From Paractinoplanes pyxinae (GTDB lineage Bacteria; Actinomycetota; Actinomycetes; Mycobacteriales; Micromonosporaceae), in the NCBI RefSeq assembly GCF_026626335.1, contig NZ_JAPNTZ010000014.1, positions 186,001-250,000 of the forward strand: 64,000 bases of DNA, read 5' to 3'. Made by a program: the position numbers and the translations under genes. The notes beneath the pieces were generated by a model. That model was not told the DNA's origin. It saw only the letters and a list, made by a program, of their open reading frames with translations, and did not search any database. The stretch's first letter is position 1. Each line of letters starts with the position of its first letter. This document shows, piece after piece, positions 42,542-51,268 of this stretch.

Positions 42542-43130
42542 CGTCGGAGGTGGGCTGATGTTCGGGTCGAGTGTCGCGGTGGTCGATGCTTGGGTGCGGC
42601 GTGGTGGCCGGGTCGAGTTTGTTGAGCGTCGGGGGTGGGCCGATGTTCGGGTCGAGTGTCACGGTGGTCGACGCTTGCGTGCGGCGTGACGGCCGGGTCA
42701 GTTTGTTGTGCGTCGGAGGTGGGCCGATGTTCGGGTCGTTTGTCGCGGTGGTCGACGCTTGGGTGCGGCGTGGCGGCCGGGTGGAGTTTGTTGAGCGTCG
42801 GAGGTGGGCCGATGTTCGGGTCAACAGTCACGGTGGTCGACACCTGGATGCGGCGCGACGCCCCGGTGGAGTGCGTTGAGCGTCAGAGGTGGGCCGATGT
42901 TCGGGTGTCATGGTGGTCGACGCTTGCGTGCGGCGTGACGGCCGGGTCGAGTTCTTTGGGCGTCGGAGGTGGGCCGATGTTCGGGTCGAGTGTCACGGTG
43001 GTCGACGCTTGCGTGCGGCGTGACGGCCGGGTCAAGTTTGTTGAGCGTCAGAGGTGGGCCGATGTTCGAGTCGAGTGTCATGGTGGTCGATGCTTGCGTG
43101 CGTCGTGACGGCCGGGGCGGCAGCCCTACT
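42542..43130 (+). repeat. 85-bp tandem array, 7 copies, made from the leader and 5' end of the PhzF gene
   Basis: Copies start at 42542, 42627, 42711, 42796, 42881, 42961 and 43046; the period is 84-85 bp except one 80-bp copy. Each opens CGTCRGAGGTGGGCYGATGTT and later contains GTGGTCGACGCTTGCGTGCG, which is the coding sequence for V-V-D-A-C-V-R. The last copy holds the real start ATG at 43080 and the first dozen codons of the PhzF-like gene. The array therefore grew by repeated duplication of that gene's own leader and N-terminal codons. No spacers are present. Confidence 0.92.
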
Positions 43131-43931
43131 GCCGTCACCGACGACGACCCGGCGGCGACTGACGCGGACCGGCGGGCGGTGGTTGCCGCGGCCGGCACCT
43201 CGCACGCGGCGTTCCTCGGCGCCGGGCGAACGCCGGACGGTGGCTTGCCGGTCCGGTTCTTCACCGCCACCGCCGAACTTCCCGGCTGCGGCCACGGCAC
43301 CGTCGCCGCGCAGGCCGTCCGGTTGACCCGCGCCGGGTCGGACGAGCTGAACGACCGCCAGCACACCGGCGGGCGCACGTTCGAGACCGTCGCGATCCGC
43401 CGCCCCACCGGCATCGAGGTGTGGTTCGACCAGGGTCTCATCGCGCTGCGGGACCCGTCACCGGACGAGCGTGCCGCCGTCGCCGCAGCGCTGGGGCTCA
43501 CCCCGGACGACCAGCATCCGACCGACAGGCCACGGATCGCCGCGCCCGGCGCGCCGCGCTTGCTGGTGCCGGTCCACGACCGGTTGACGCTGCTGCGTAT
43601 CCGCCCAGACCTCGCCCGGCTCAAGGCTGCGTGCCTGACGTACGGCCTGCTCGGCTGTTTCGTTTACGTACCGCCCGCAGCCGACCAACCAGGCGCGGCG
43701 CGGATGTTCGCCCCCGCGATCGGTGTCGACGAGGACGTAGCCAACGCCAACAGCACCGGCTGCCTGGCCGCCCACCTGCTCGACACAACGGGAGCGCAAA
43801 CGGTCGAGATCGAGGTGGAGCAGGGCGACACCTTCGGTCGTCCGGCCAGCGTGCTCGCCTCGGCCCAACGCGAACCGGCAGGCATCAGAAGCCGGGTCGG
43901 CGGCCTAGCCGTCGTTCGCCACGGACACTGA
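43080..43931 (+). CDS. PhzF-family (phenazine-biosynthesis-like epimerase) protein
   Basis: A 283-residue PhzF-fold protein: MVVDACVRRDGRGGSPTAV at the start, a TSHAAF strand, RFFTATAELPGCGHGTVAAQ, which is the family's GHAT/GHGT region, and a second-half NSTGCLAAHLLD. Related proteins are isomerases with a catalytic Glu early in the chain; this variant subgroup has GTSH at the position where E-T-A-F usually lies, so the catalytic residue is not evident. ATG 43080 lies inside the last unit of an 85-bp array. Confidence 0.75.
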   Translation: MVVDACVRRDGRGGSPTAVTDDDPAATDADRRAVVAAAGTSHAAFLGAGRTPDGGLPVRFFTATAELPGCGHGTVAAQAVRLTRAGSDELNDRQHTGGRTFETVAIRRPTGIEVWFDQGLIALRDPSPDERAAVAAALGLTPDDQHPTDRPRIAAPGAPRLLVPVHDRLTLLRIRPDLARLKAACLTYGLLGCFVYVPPAADQPGAARMFAPAIGVDEDVANANSTGCLAAHLLDTTGAQTVEIEVEQGDTFGRPASVLASAQREPAGIRSRVGGLAVVRHGH

Positions 43932-44029
43932 GTCCCTCACGGGCCTGCTCCCCACCCGTCGCCGGATCCGCTCCATGCGCGCGGCCGTTGTACGCGTTCG
44001 CTGTCCGTTCTTGGAGCTCAGCCCGCGAT

Positions 44030-44226
44030 GCCGCCCGTTTGCGCGCGTTTGTTGTCGTGTTGAGCGCGGCGGTCGATGGCTGGCCGTTTGCGCGCGTTCG
44101 TTGTCCGTTTGTTGAGCGCGGCGGTCGACGGCTGGCCGTTTATGCGCGTTTGCTGTCCGTTGTTGAGCGCGGCGGTCGACGGCTGGCCGTCTGCGCGCGT
44201 TTGTTGTCCGTTGTTGAGCGCGGCGA
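44030..44226. repeat. 51-bp tandem array between PhzF and isochorismatase genes
   Basis: Units start at 44059, 44111, 44162 and 44213 (partial), each opening GTTGAGCGCGGCGGTCGA and ending TTGTCCGTT. A more diverged partial unit lies before 44059. The 51-52 bp period and lack of spacers make it a minisatellite. The 370-bp gap 43932-44302 holds no supportable gene. Confidence 0.85.
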
Positions 44227-44302
44227 CTAGTGGTTGACCATCACGCCGGCGGTTGGGGCATGATCAAGTCATCAAACGCTTACTTGCGCCTTGGAGGTCG
44301 GG

Positions 44303-44839
44303 ATGACCAGCGCCCTTCTCGTCATGGATGTGCAGGAGGCGGTCGTCGCCCGCTATCCCGACCCGGCATACCTGCCACGCCTGGCGGAAGCGATCGCCAA
44401 GGCGCGTGCGGCGAACATTCCGGTCATCTACGTGACGGTCGGGTTCCGGGTGGGCGGGCCGGAGATCGACGCGCGCAACCGCATGTTCGGGCGGCTTGCC
44501 GGGTCGCCGTACGCCGGGCAGCCCAACCCGATCCACCCCGCTGTGGCGCCGGCCGAGGCGGACATCGTGGTCGTCAAGCGGCGGGTCAGTGCCTTCGCCG
44601 GCAGTGATCTCGAGCTCGTTCTGCGGGCTCGAGGCGTACGGGAAATTGTTTTGACCGGAATTGCGACCAGCGGCGTGGTGCTGTCGACGCTGCGGGAGGC
44701 CGCCGACCGCGACTACGAGCTGACCGTGCTGGCCGACGCGTGCCTCGACAACGATCCCGAGGTGCACCGGGTGCTCACCGAGAAGGTGTTCCCGGCCCAG
44801 GCCGACGTCACGACCACGGGGGAGTGGGCGCCCCGATAA
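44303..44839 (+). CDS. Isochorismatase-family (cysteine hydrolase fold) protein
   Basis: A 178-residue protein of the isochorismatase-like fold with LLVMDVQEAVV holding the catalytic Asp and VVVKRRVSAF the Lys. The position of the nucleophilic Cys reads GIATSGVVLST, with Val where cysteine hydrolases have Cys. True isochorismatases lack this Cys, but many relatives need it, so activity is uncertain. GGAGG at 44293-44297 selects ATG 44303. Confidence 0.8.
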   Translation: MTSALLVMDVQEAVVARYPDPAYLPRLAEAIAKARAANIPVIYVTVGFRVGGPEIDARNRMFGRLAGSPYAGQPNPIHPAVAPAEADIVVVKRRVSAFAGSDLELVLRARGVREIVLTGIATSGVVLSTLREAADRDYELTVLADACLDNDPEVHRVLTEKVFPAQADVTTTGEWAPR

Positions 44840-44868
44840 GCTCTCGTCGCCGGACGAGGGGTGGGGTC

Positions 44869-45609
44869 GTGAACGAACCGTGGAAGGTGCTCGAGCAGCA
44901 CGTGCGGCCCGATTTTCGCAAGTCGGTGGTGTTCGGGCTGATTGCGCTGGCCGGGCTGGTCGTCGGCACCCGGCTCGGGGACATCGACGCGCCGGGGATC
45001 CGGGAGCGGCTGATCGCCTGGGGTTGCGCGCTCGTGGTCGCGGTGTCGGGACTGATCGCCACGCGCACCGCCTCGCGCGAAGTGCACAGGATCGCGCAAG
45101 CCCGGGGCGGGGACGCCGCCGCGACGCCGCTGCGCCTGCTCGTTCAGCTGGCCGGCTACCTGATCACCGTGTTCGTGGTGTGCGACCTGGTCGGCATCGG
45201 GCTCCGCAACCTGCTCGTCGGCGGGGCGGTCACCGGCGTCATCCTCGGATTGGCCGCGCAGCCGGTGCTCAGCAATCTGTTCGCCGGACTCGTGCTGCTC
45301 TTCGCCCGCCCGTACGTGCCGGGTCAGCAGGTACGCGTGTTCTCGGGCGCGATCGGCGGGCCGCACTACGGCACGATCGTCTCGGCCGGCCTGCTCTACA
45401 CGGTGCTCGACACCGCCGACGGCCCGCTCAACATCCCCAACTCGGCGCTGCTGGGCTCGGCGGTGGGCCCGTTCGACGGCGAGCCGCCCCCGTCCGACCC
45501 GGCCGTCCCCGGCGGTCCCGACGACGACAGTGACGCCGCCGCCGTCGCCACCGCGGCCGCGCTCGCCGAGGTCACCGACGAGCCGGGCCGCAAGCACAAC
45601 GAGGACTGA
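44869..45609 (+). CDS. MscS-family mechanosensitive channel
   Basis: A 246-residue membrane protein: three helices (about residues 20-38, 45-63, 80-105), then the pore-lining helix and beta-domain typical of MscS (LLVGGAVTGVILGLAAQPVLSNLFAGLVLLFARPYVPGQQVRV). The C-terminus is an Asp/Ala/Pro-rich tail. It should release solutes on hypo-osmotic shock. The GTG 44869 start follows the isochorismatase gene by 29 bp, with GAGGGGTGGGG upstream. Confidence 0.85.
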   Translation: MNEPWKVLEQHVRPDFRKSVVFGLIALAGLVVGTRLGDIDAPGIRERLIAWGCALVVAVSGLIATRTASREVHRIAQARGGDAAATPLRLLVQLAGYLITVFVVCDLVGIGLRNLLVGGAVTGVILGLAAQPVLSNLFAGLVLLFARPYVPGQQVRVFSGAIGGPHYGTIVSAGLLYTVLDTADGPLNIPNSALLGSAVGPFDGEPPPSDPAVPGGPDDDSDAAAVATAAALAEVTDEPGRKHNED

Positions 45610-45638
45610 GGCTGGCGCGGCTCAGGCATGCTTGATCT

Positions 45639-46019
45639 GTGCGACTGATCCTGAACATCCTGTGGTTCATCTTCGGCAGCGGCTTCATCCTGGCCATCGG
45701 CTACGGCCTGGCCGCGCTCATCTGCTTCGCCCTGATCGTGACGATCCCCTTCGGGATCGCGTCGTTGCGGCTCGCCGTCTATTCGTTGTGGCCCTTCGGT
45801 CGTACGGTGGTCAGCCGCCCCACCGCCGGCCTGGGCTCAGGAATCGGGAACATCATCTGGGTCGTCGTGGCCGGGTGGTGGCTGGCGCTCACCCACATCG
45901 CGGCCGGGATCGCCCAGTGCGTGACCATCATCGGCATCCCGTTCGGCATCGCCAACTTCAAGCTGGTGCCGGTCGCGTTCTGGCCGCTCGGCCGGGACAT
46001 CGTCGACCTCGCCGATTAG
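45639..46019 (+). CDS. YccF-domain membrane protein
   Basis: A 126-residue protein with two copies of the YccF motif: ITVTIPFGIASLRLAVYSLWPFGR-type (here LIVTIPFGIASLRLA...LWPFGRTV) and IIGIPFGIANFKLVPVAFWPLGRDI. Four hydrophobic segments are present. YccF proteins are inner-membrane proteins of unknown function. GTG 45639 starts it 29 bp after the MscS gene. Confidence 0.85.
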   Translation: MRLILNILWFIFGSGFILAIGYGLAALICFALIVTIPFGIASLRLAVYSLWPFGRTVVSRPTAGLGSGIGNIIWVVVAGWWLALTHIAAGIAQCVTIIGIPFGIANFKLVPVAFWPLGRDIVDLAD

Positions 46020-46047
46020 TTAGCGGCGCGGCGCCGGTCTGACCGGC

Positions 46048-46590
46048 ATGCGCAAACTCGTTCTCTACTCCCTGGTCTCGCTCGACGGCGTTGCCGAAAG
46101 CCCCGACAACTTCGTCTTCGACTTCGACGAGGCGATGGACGCCAACCTGGCCGAGGTCATCGGGCCCCAGGATGCCGTCCTGCTCGGCCGGCGCCAATAC
46201 GAGGAGTGGGCCTCCTACTGGCCCACCGCCGAGCATGAGCCATTCGCCAGTTTCATCAACAGCGTTCCCAAGTACGTGTTCACGTCCGCTCAACCGACGT
46301 CGGAGTGGCACAACACGACAGTCGTGACCACCGACGCGTCCGCATACGTCCGCGACCTCAAGAATCGACCCGGCGGCGACATCGGTTTGCACGGCAGCCT
46401 CAGCCTTGCCCGCTCCCTGCTCGCGTCCGGCCTGATCGACCAGCTCCGTCTTGTGGTCTACCCCACGCTGGCCGGAACCGGCCGCAAACTGTTCGTCGAG
46501 GACAAGACCGTGCACAAATTGACACTGAAACGCGCAGTGTCCACACCCTCCGGTGGTTTGCTGCTCGACTACGACGTTCCTCACTCGTAG
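46048..46590 (+). CDS. Dihydrofolate reductase-family (RibD C-terminal-like) protein
   Basis: A 180-residue protein with the RibD_C/DHFR-like fold: RKLVLYSLVSLDGVAESPDNF at the start, AVLLGRRQYEEWASYWP, a GGDIGLHGSLSLARSLL NADP-binding region and LRLVVYPTLAGTGRKLF. It is the common stress-linked YyaP/YwjB-type reductase. The substrate is unknown. It follows YccF by 28 bp, so it may be in the same transcript. Confidence 0.85.
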   Translation: MRKLVLYSLVSLDGVAESPDNFVFDFDEAMDANLAEVIGPQDAVLLGRRQYEEWASYWPTAEHEPFASFINSVPKYVFTSAQPTSEWHNTTVVTTDASAYVRDLKNRPGGDIGLHGSLSLARSLLASGLIDQLRLVVYPTLAGTGRKLFVEDKTVHKLTLKRAVSTPSGGLLLDYDVPHS

Positions 46591-46934
46591 GCGGTGGCGC
46601 TTGGGTGCGTCCGTCGGGCATGGCTGGCAGGTCCGGTTTCGGCGTTCGCCGTGTCAGCCGGGGTCGTTGCCGGCGGCGCTCGGGTGCAGCCGTCGTGGTC
46701 GATCCAGATCTCGCTTCGTGGTGTGCCTGCGCGGTTGTGAGCAGCGGCACGCGGGCAACGCCGTCCGCTGACCTGTTCGCCCGTGGCAGGTTGCCGGCTT
46801 CGTGAGCAGCGACACCCCATCGCGGCCGCTGCCCGGCGGCGCCGGTGGGGTACCTGGGCGATGACCCGGGACCGGCGTCAACACCAGGGACTCTCCCTGG
46901 TTCGGCCCGCGGGTGAGAGGGCCAGAGTGAAGTC
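46591..46934. other. Intergenic stretch, no gene seen
   Basis: No supportable gene. Two loosely similar pairs of segments are present (around 46598/46675 and 46735/46797), suggesting old duplications. A perfect 7-bp inverted repeat ACCAGGG-ACTCT-CCCTGGT at 46883-46901 lies 34 bp before the Bax1-I gene and could be an operator or hairpin. AGAGGG at 46915-46920 may be the next gene's ribosome-binding site. Confidence 0.5.
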
Positions 46935-47600
46935 ATGGACGACTCCATCGCGTACCGCCCGGCGGGCTACGCCACCCGGGACCAGAGCCACATCCTGTTC
47001 GCCCAGACGATGCTGTTCGTCGCGGGCACCGCCGCGCTGTTCGCGCTCGGCGCCTACCTGGGCCGCGACTTCGGTGGCGGCGGCGCCATCATCGCGTACA
47101 TCGTCTCGTTCGCCGCCCTGATCGGCATGCAGTTCTCGGCCCGCCGCAGCCGCGAAGTGACGATCGGCCTGCTGGCCCTCTTCGGCCTGTTCATCGGCCT
47201 GGCGGTGGCCCCCACGCTGTCGTACTACGCCAGCCAGGACCCGCAGGCCCTCTGGCAGTCCGGCGGCGCGACGGCCCTGTTCATCGCCGGTTTCGGCGCC
47301 GCCGGCTACGCCACCCGCCGTGACCTGTCGGCGCTGGCCCGCTATGCCTTCTGGGCGCTGGTGGCGCTGATCGGCTTCGGCATCGTGCTCATCTTCGTCA
47401 ACATCCCGAACGGCGCCCTGATCTACGCCGTGCTGGGCCTGGTCATCTTCGCCGCCCTCACGATGATCGACTTCCAGCGCCTGCGCCGGAACACCGACCT
47501 CAACTCGGCCCCGCTGATCGCCGCCTCGATCTTCCTCGACATCCTCAACGTCTTCTTGTTCTTCCTCCAGATCTTCGGAGGCCGCTCCAGCGACCGCTGA
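46935..47600 (+). CDS. Bax inhibitor-1/TMBIM-like membrane protein
   Basis: A 221-residue protein with seven hydrophobic segments, a short charged N-terminus and the family-like end FAALTMIDFQRLRR...SAPLIAASIFLDILNVFLFFLQIFGGRSS. That close, Asp-rich turn before a final helix, matches the BI-1 family (calcium-leak channels). The function in bacteria is not settled. Confidence 0.8.
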   Translation: MDDSIAYRPAGYATRDQSHILFAQTMLFVAGTAALFALGAYLGRDFGGGGAIIAYIVSFAALIGMQFSARRSREVTIGLLALFGLFIGLAVAPTLSYYASQDPQALWQSGGATALFIAGFGAAGYATRRDLSALARYAFWALVALIGFGIVLIFVNIPNGALIYAVLGLVIFAALTMIDFQRLRRNTDLNSAPLIAASIFLDILNVFLFFLQIFGGRSSDR

Positions 47601-47643
47601 CGGTTCGATTCGGCCCCACTTGGGCGGGCGGCGACGGCTTCGA

Positions 47644-48327
47644 TCAGTTTCTGGTCGTCGGGTGTGCGATGAGTACGGCTCCCGGAGAGCTTCCATCCGG
47701 ATCGAGAAGCATCTGCGCGTCGACCGTGAAACCGGCGTCGCGCAGCCAGGTGGCCATCTGCTCGGGCTGTCGGCGATGGACGTAGACCTTCATCGGAAGG
47801 CCGCCGTACCCCTCCGTCTTCAGCCGGGACTGGGCGCCGACATGAAAGCCGATCAATACTGGTCCGCCCGGCCGGAGCACACGCCGGAAGTGGTCGAAGA
47901 CCGTGGGGATCGCGTCGTCCGGGATGTGGATCAACGACCAGAAAGCGAGCAACCCAGCGACCGAGCAGTCGGCAAGCGGAAGATCCGTCATCGAGCCGAC
48001 CTCGAACCGCAGGCCCGGGTGGTCCTGCCGGGCGATGTCGACCATAGCGGGCGACAGGTCCATGCCGAATGCCTCGACACCGTGGGCCTGGAGGTGGGCG
48101 GTGACATGTCCAGGGCCGCAGCCGAGGTCGGCCACTGGCCCGCCGCCGGCCGCGTGGACGAGGTCAGTGAACAGCGCCAGAACAGCGCGCAGGTACGGCT
48201 CCTTGACCAACGAGTCACGGACGAAGTCGGCATAACTGGCGGCGACGGTGTCGTACGACGTCCGGGTGTCGGCCAGCCAATCGTCCGTACTCCGGCCCGG
48301 ATCTGATGTGTTGCCGTCCTCGAGCAC
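47644..48327 (-). CDS. Class I SAM-dependent methyltransferase
   Basis: A methyltransferase of about 227 residues: motif I VADLGCGPGHVTAHL, the acidic end of strand 2 in AFGMDLSPAMV, FEVGSMTDLPL, and LRPGGPVLIGFHVG. It resembles UbiE/Methyltransf_25 enzymes acting on small molecules. GTG 48327 is preferred because the chain beginning VLEDGNTSD fits relatives; a GTG at 48402 would add a basic stretch. It is convergent with the Bax1-I gene. Confidence 0.8.
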   Translation of the reverse strand: MLEDGNTSDPGRSTDDWLADTRTSYDTVAASYADFVRDSLVKEPYLRAVLALFTDLVHAAGGGPVADLGCGPGHVTAHLQAHGVEAFGMDLSPAMVDIARQDHPGLRFEVGSMTDLPLADCSVAGLLAFWSLIHIPDDAIPTVFDHFRRVLRPGGPVLIGFHVGAQSRLKTEGYGGLPMKVYVHRRQPEQMATWLRDAGFTVDAQMLLDPDGSSPGAVLIAHPTTRN

Positions 48328-48689
48328 CGTAAGCCCCCATCGTCCACCGAAGACTGGTTTCGATCTCCGGCCGCGCACGGTATCAGCCTGCGCAGACGAC
48401 ACCGAACAACCCGTCAGGTCTGGTCGCGGGCCATGGGGTCACTGCGGAATCGTCAAGATCTGCTGATCAGGTGGGTCGTTTCCGCAGGGTGGGCCGGTGG
48501 CCGGTAGTCGGTTCGCCGGTTTCGGTGCCGACGGCGAGGAGGGCGGAGTTGAGCGCCAGGCGTTCGGCCGGTGGCGGAAAGTCGGCGCGGGCGTCGGTCT
48601 TGTTGAGAGGCGGTTTGCCGAAGGGCGGGACGATGGTGGGCGGTTCTGCGGAGGCGGCGGGAGTGGGCTCGGCTGCGGGAGTCGCTCGT
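48328..48689. other. Intergenic stretch, no gene seen
   Basis: About 360 bp between the ROK and methyltransferase genes. Frames through it are arginine/glycine-rich shadows. Short GTTGAG and GGTCGGTT words recur, but no clear tandem period is visible. It presumably contains the methyltransferase promoter near 48340-48420. Confidence 0.45.
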
Positions 48690-49853
48690 TCAGCGGGACG
48701 GGGCCGTGAGTGACGGAGTGTGGCCGGGAGCGATCGAGGCCTGCACGACCAGGGCGGCGGCGCCGATGGCGGCGGCGTCCCGGGGCTGGGCGGAGAGGTC
48801 GACGGTGATCTCGTGCCGGTGGCGGGCGTGAGCGGTGGCGGCCAGGTGGGTGCGCAGGCGGCGGGCGTAGATGGAGCCGGCCACGGCCATGCCGGGGCCG
48901 GTGAGCACCAAACGGCCGAGGTCGAGCAGGTTCACCATGGAGGTGACGGCCACGGCGAGGTAGGCGGCGGCCTGGTCCACGAACTCGAAGGCGGCGTGAT
49001 CTCCGCTTACCGCGGCGCGCGCCAGTGCGTCGTACGCGCTGGAAACCGAACCGCCCAAGCGCAAGCGGGACGACAGGTCCTGATCGGCGCGCGCGGCCTC
49101 GACCGTGGCGGCCATCGACGCGTACCTTTCGACGCAGCCCGTGTTGCCGCAGGGGCAGGGCCTTCCGTCGTACGCGATGGAGAGGTGGCCGAGTTCGCCG
49201 GCGTCGAAGCTCGTGCCGCGGAACAGCGCGCCGCCGAAGACCAGGCCCGCGCCGACGCCGGTGGAGAGGTAGACGCAGCCGAACGACTGATCGCGCGAGA
49301 CGCGACGGCTCCAGAACTCGCCGAGCGCGGCCGCGGCCGAGTCGTTCTCGATCAGCACGGGGATGCCGAGGCGGCCGGACAGCACGGTGGCCCACTCGGG
49401 GGAGACGCGTGCGGCCGGGGCGACAACGGCCAAGCCCTCGACGCGGTCGCGAGGCAGGTCCAGGCCGGCCGCGAAGTCGTCGAAGCGGGCGGCCAGCAGA
49501 TCAGGGTCGGGGGAGCCGTCGAGCGGCACCACCTCGCGGCCGACCACGCCGCCGGTGAGGTCGACGGCCACCGAGGTCACGGTGTCGGGGCCGAGGTGGA
49601 AGCCGATGCCGAACCGGCTACCGGGCGCGATGGCGAGCAGCTTGCGGGGCGCGCCGCGCACCGAATCGGCCGAGCCGGACTCGAGGATCACGCCGTCGGC
49701 GATCAGGTCGCGGACGATGAGCGAGATCGACGGCTGGGTGAGCCCGGTCAACTCCGCCAGCTCGACCCGGCTGACGGCGACGGCCGACCGCACGACGTCC
49801 ACGACGAGGGCGCGGCTGCCCGGCCCGGCCGCGGGCGCTTCTCGACGTGCCAT
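48690..49853 (-). CDS. ROK-family transcriptional regulator
   Basis: A 387-residue ROK protein with an N-terminal winged helix (VSRVELAELTGLTQPSISLIVRDLIADGVILE) and a sugar-kinase-like domain: a DLTGG phosphate loop, ENDSAAAALGEFW, STGVGAGLVFGG, GELGHLSI and the zinc motif CPCGNTGCVERY. Such regulators sense sugars or sugar phosphates. It is divergent from the LacI-like and mannan genes, so mannose, mannobiose or a phosphate is a plausible ligand. The intergenic region is filled by a minisatellite. Confidence 0.9.
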   Translation of the reverse strand: MARREAPAAGPGSRALVVDVVRSAVAVSRVELAELTGLTQPSISLIVRDLIADGVILESGSADSVRGAPRKLLAIAPGSRFGIGFHLGPDTVTSVAVDLTGGVVGREVVPLDGSPDPDLLAARFDDFAAGLDLPRDRVEGLAVVAPAARVSPEWATVLSGRLGIPVLIENDSAAAALGEFWSRRVSRDQSFGCVYLSTGVGAGLVFGGALFRGTSFDAGELGHLSIAYDGRPCPCGNTGCVERYASMAATVEAARADQDLSSRLRLGGSVSSAYDALARAAVSGDHAAFEFVDQAAAYLAVAVTSMVNLLDLGRLVLTGPGMAVAGSIYARRLRTHLAATAHARHRHEITVDLSAQPRDAAAIGAAALVVQASIAPGHTPSLTAPSR

Positions 49854-49879
49854 GCGTGTTCGCGTCCCCGTCTCTGATC

Positions 49880-50101
49880 GTCCGCCGTCGCGCGTGAACG
49901 GCCATGTGTTGTTCGTTTATGGCCGCCGCGCGTAAACGGCCAAGTCTTGTTCACTTGTCCATCGCTGCACGCAACCGGTCAAGTCTTGTTCGTTTGTAGT
50001 ACGCCGCTGTGCGCCACGGCCATGAGTTGAGCGTTCGTGGCCGTGGCGCGCACAGTCGGCCAGGTCTTGTTCGTTTCTTGCCGCCCCGCGTGATCGGCCG
50101 G
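49880..50101. repeat. About 40-bp tandem array between ROK and LacI-like genes
   Basis: About five and a half copies of a 38-40 bp unit with the core GGCCAAGTCTTGTTCGTTT, starting with GCCGYCGCGCG-like words. Copies vary by substitutions and one-base length changes. It fills the divergent promoter region of the regulators and ends about 28 bp before the LacI-like start. Confidence 0.8.
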
Positions 50102-50128
50102 ACCGGCTCCAGGCGTTACCGTACCCGT

Positions 50129-50956
50129 GTGACACAGGCGCAGCGGCGGGTCGGGCTCGTGCTCGCGCGTGCCTCGCGGGTGCTCGGCGAGGAACCGTAC
50201 TACCACGAGTTCCTTGAAGGGCTCGAACGCGTGCTCACTCCCGCGGGCGTGTCGGTGCTGGTCACGGTGGTCACCGACCGCGAGGCCGAGACCGCCGTCT
50301 ACGAACGGTGGGCCGCCGAGGGGCGTGTCGACGGCGTGGTGCTGGTCGACCTGGCGCCCGACGACTCCCGGGTCGAGTTGATCGCGCGGCTCGGGCTCCC
50401 GGCGGTCGTGCTGGGCGCACCGTCCACTGCCTCGGGGCTGCCGACGGTTTGGACCGACGACGCCGGCTGGGCGCAGGAAGCTGTTCGTTTCCTGGCCGAA
50501 CGTGGTCATTCGCTCATCGGCCACATCAGCGGCCCGCACACCTTCGCGCACACCCAACTGCGTCAGTCCGGAGCTGAGGGCGAGGCCACCGCCCGGGGTT
50601 TGACACTGCTGGTGGCCGAGGGCGATTACTCGTACGAGTCGGGCCGGACCGCCACGGCCGAATTGTTGCCCCAGGGGCCCACCGCGCTGATCTGCGACAA
50701 CGACCTGATGGCGCTGGCCGCCCTGGACGAGCTGCGCGAGCGCGGGCTGGCCGTGCCGGACGACGTCTCGGTCGTAGCCTGGGACGACTCCGCCCTGTGC
50801 CAACTGGCGACGCCGCCGTTGTCCGCGATGAGCCACGACGTCGGCCGCATCGGCGAGCTGGCCGGGGGAGCGCTCCTCGACGCCATGGCCGGCAAGCCTC
50901 CCACCGTCTACGAGGCGCCGGCCGCCCATATCGTCGCCCGGGCCAGCACGAACTGA
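50129..50956 (+). CDS. LacI-type sugar-sensor domain protein without a visible HTH
   Basis: A 275-residue protein that begins straight in the periplasmic-binding-like sensor domain (RRVGLVLARASRVLGEEPYYHEFLEGLERVL) and continues through LICDNDLMALAALDELRERGLAVPDDVSVVAWDDS to the usual LacI end. The roughly 60-residue LacI helix-turn-helix is absent, and no frame upstream encodes one; that space is the 40-bp array. It may be a truncated regulator or a stand-alone sensor. It sits in front of the mannan operon. Confidence 0.75.
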   Translation: MTQAQRRVGLVLARASRVLGEEPYYHEFLEGLERVLTPAGVSVLVTVVTDREAETAVYERWAAEGRVDGVVLVDLAPDDSRVELIARLGLPAVVLGAPSTASGLPTVWTDDAGWAQEAVRFLAERGHSLIGHISGPHTFAHTQLRQSGAEGEATARGLTLLVAEGDYSYESGRTATAELLPQGPTALICDNDLMALAALDELRERGLAVPDDVSVVAWDDSALCQLATPPLSAMSHDVGRIGELAGGALLDAMAGKPPTVYEAPAAHIVARASTN

Positions 50957-51195
50957 CCTCGGCGGGGGCTGGCGTCTACGACGGCCTGCCGCGCGGCATC
51001 GTTGACGACCGGCTGTCGTCGTCGACGCGCGCTCATGCGTGCGCTTCGGGCGCAGCAGAGCAAGCCAGCCGGGAGACGCCGCCTCGCGCTGCGGCCCGGC
51101 CTCCGGCACCTTGATCATCGTCCTCACACAAATCCTCAGTCGGCTCTGAGCTGCTGCGATGTGGCCAAGCAAGCACTTAAATTATTAATCTAACC

Positions 51196-51225
51196 TTGAC
51201 AGCGACGCAACGTGCGTCACATGCT
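51196..51225 (+). promoter_or_regulatory. Predicted promoter and operator of the mannan operon
   Basis: TTGACA at 51196-51201 and CATGCT at 51220-51225 give an 18-bp spacer. Within the spacer is a perfect inverted repeat GACGCA-ACG-TGCGTC at 51204-51218, well placed for repression by a LacI- or ROK-type regulator. An AT-rich patch (51174-51193), unusual in this GC-rich region, lies just upstream. The rest of the 50957-51268 gap shows no gene. Confidence 0.5.
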
Positions 51226-51268
51226 GGGCGCCCTACAGCGGTACCGCATTCGATGAATGGGCGGCAGC

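Noticed and set aside
42542..43130. CRISPR array
   Set aside because: The repeats are directly abutting with no unique spacers, degenerate, and derived from the adjacent gene; no cas genes are near. The same holds for the other arrays.
50009..50128. N-terminal extension of the LacI-like protein
   Set aside because: The extra residues are an arginine-rich translation of the 40-bp array and do not contain a helix-turn-helix.
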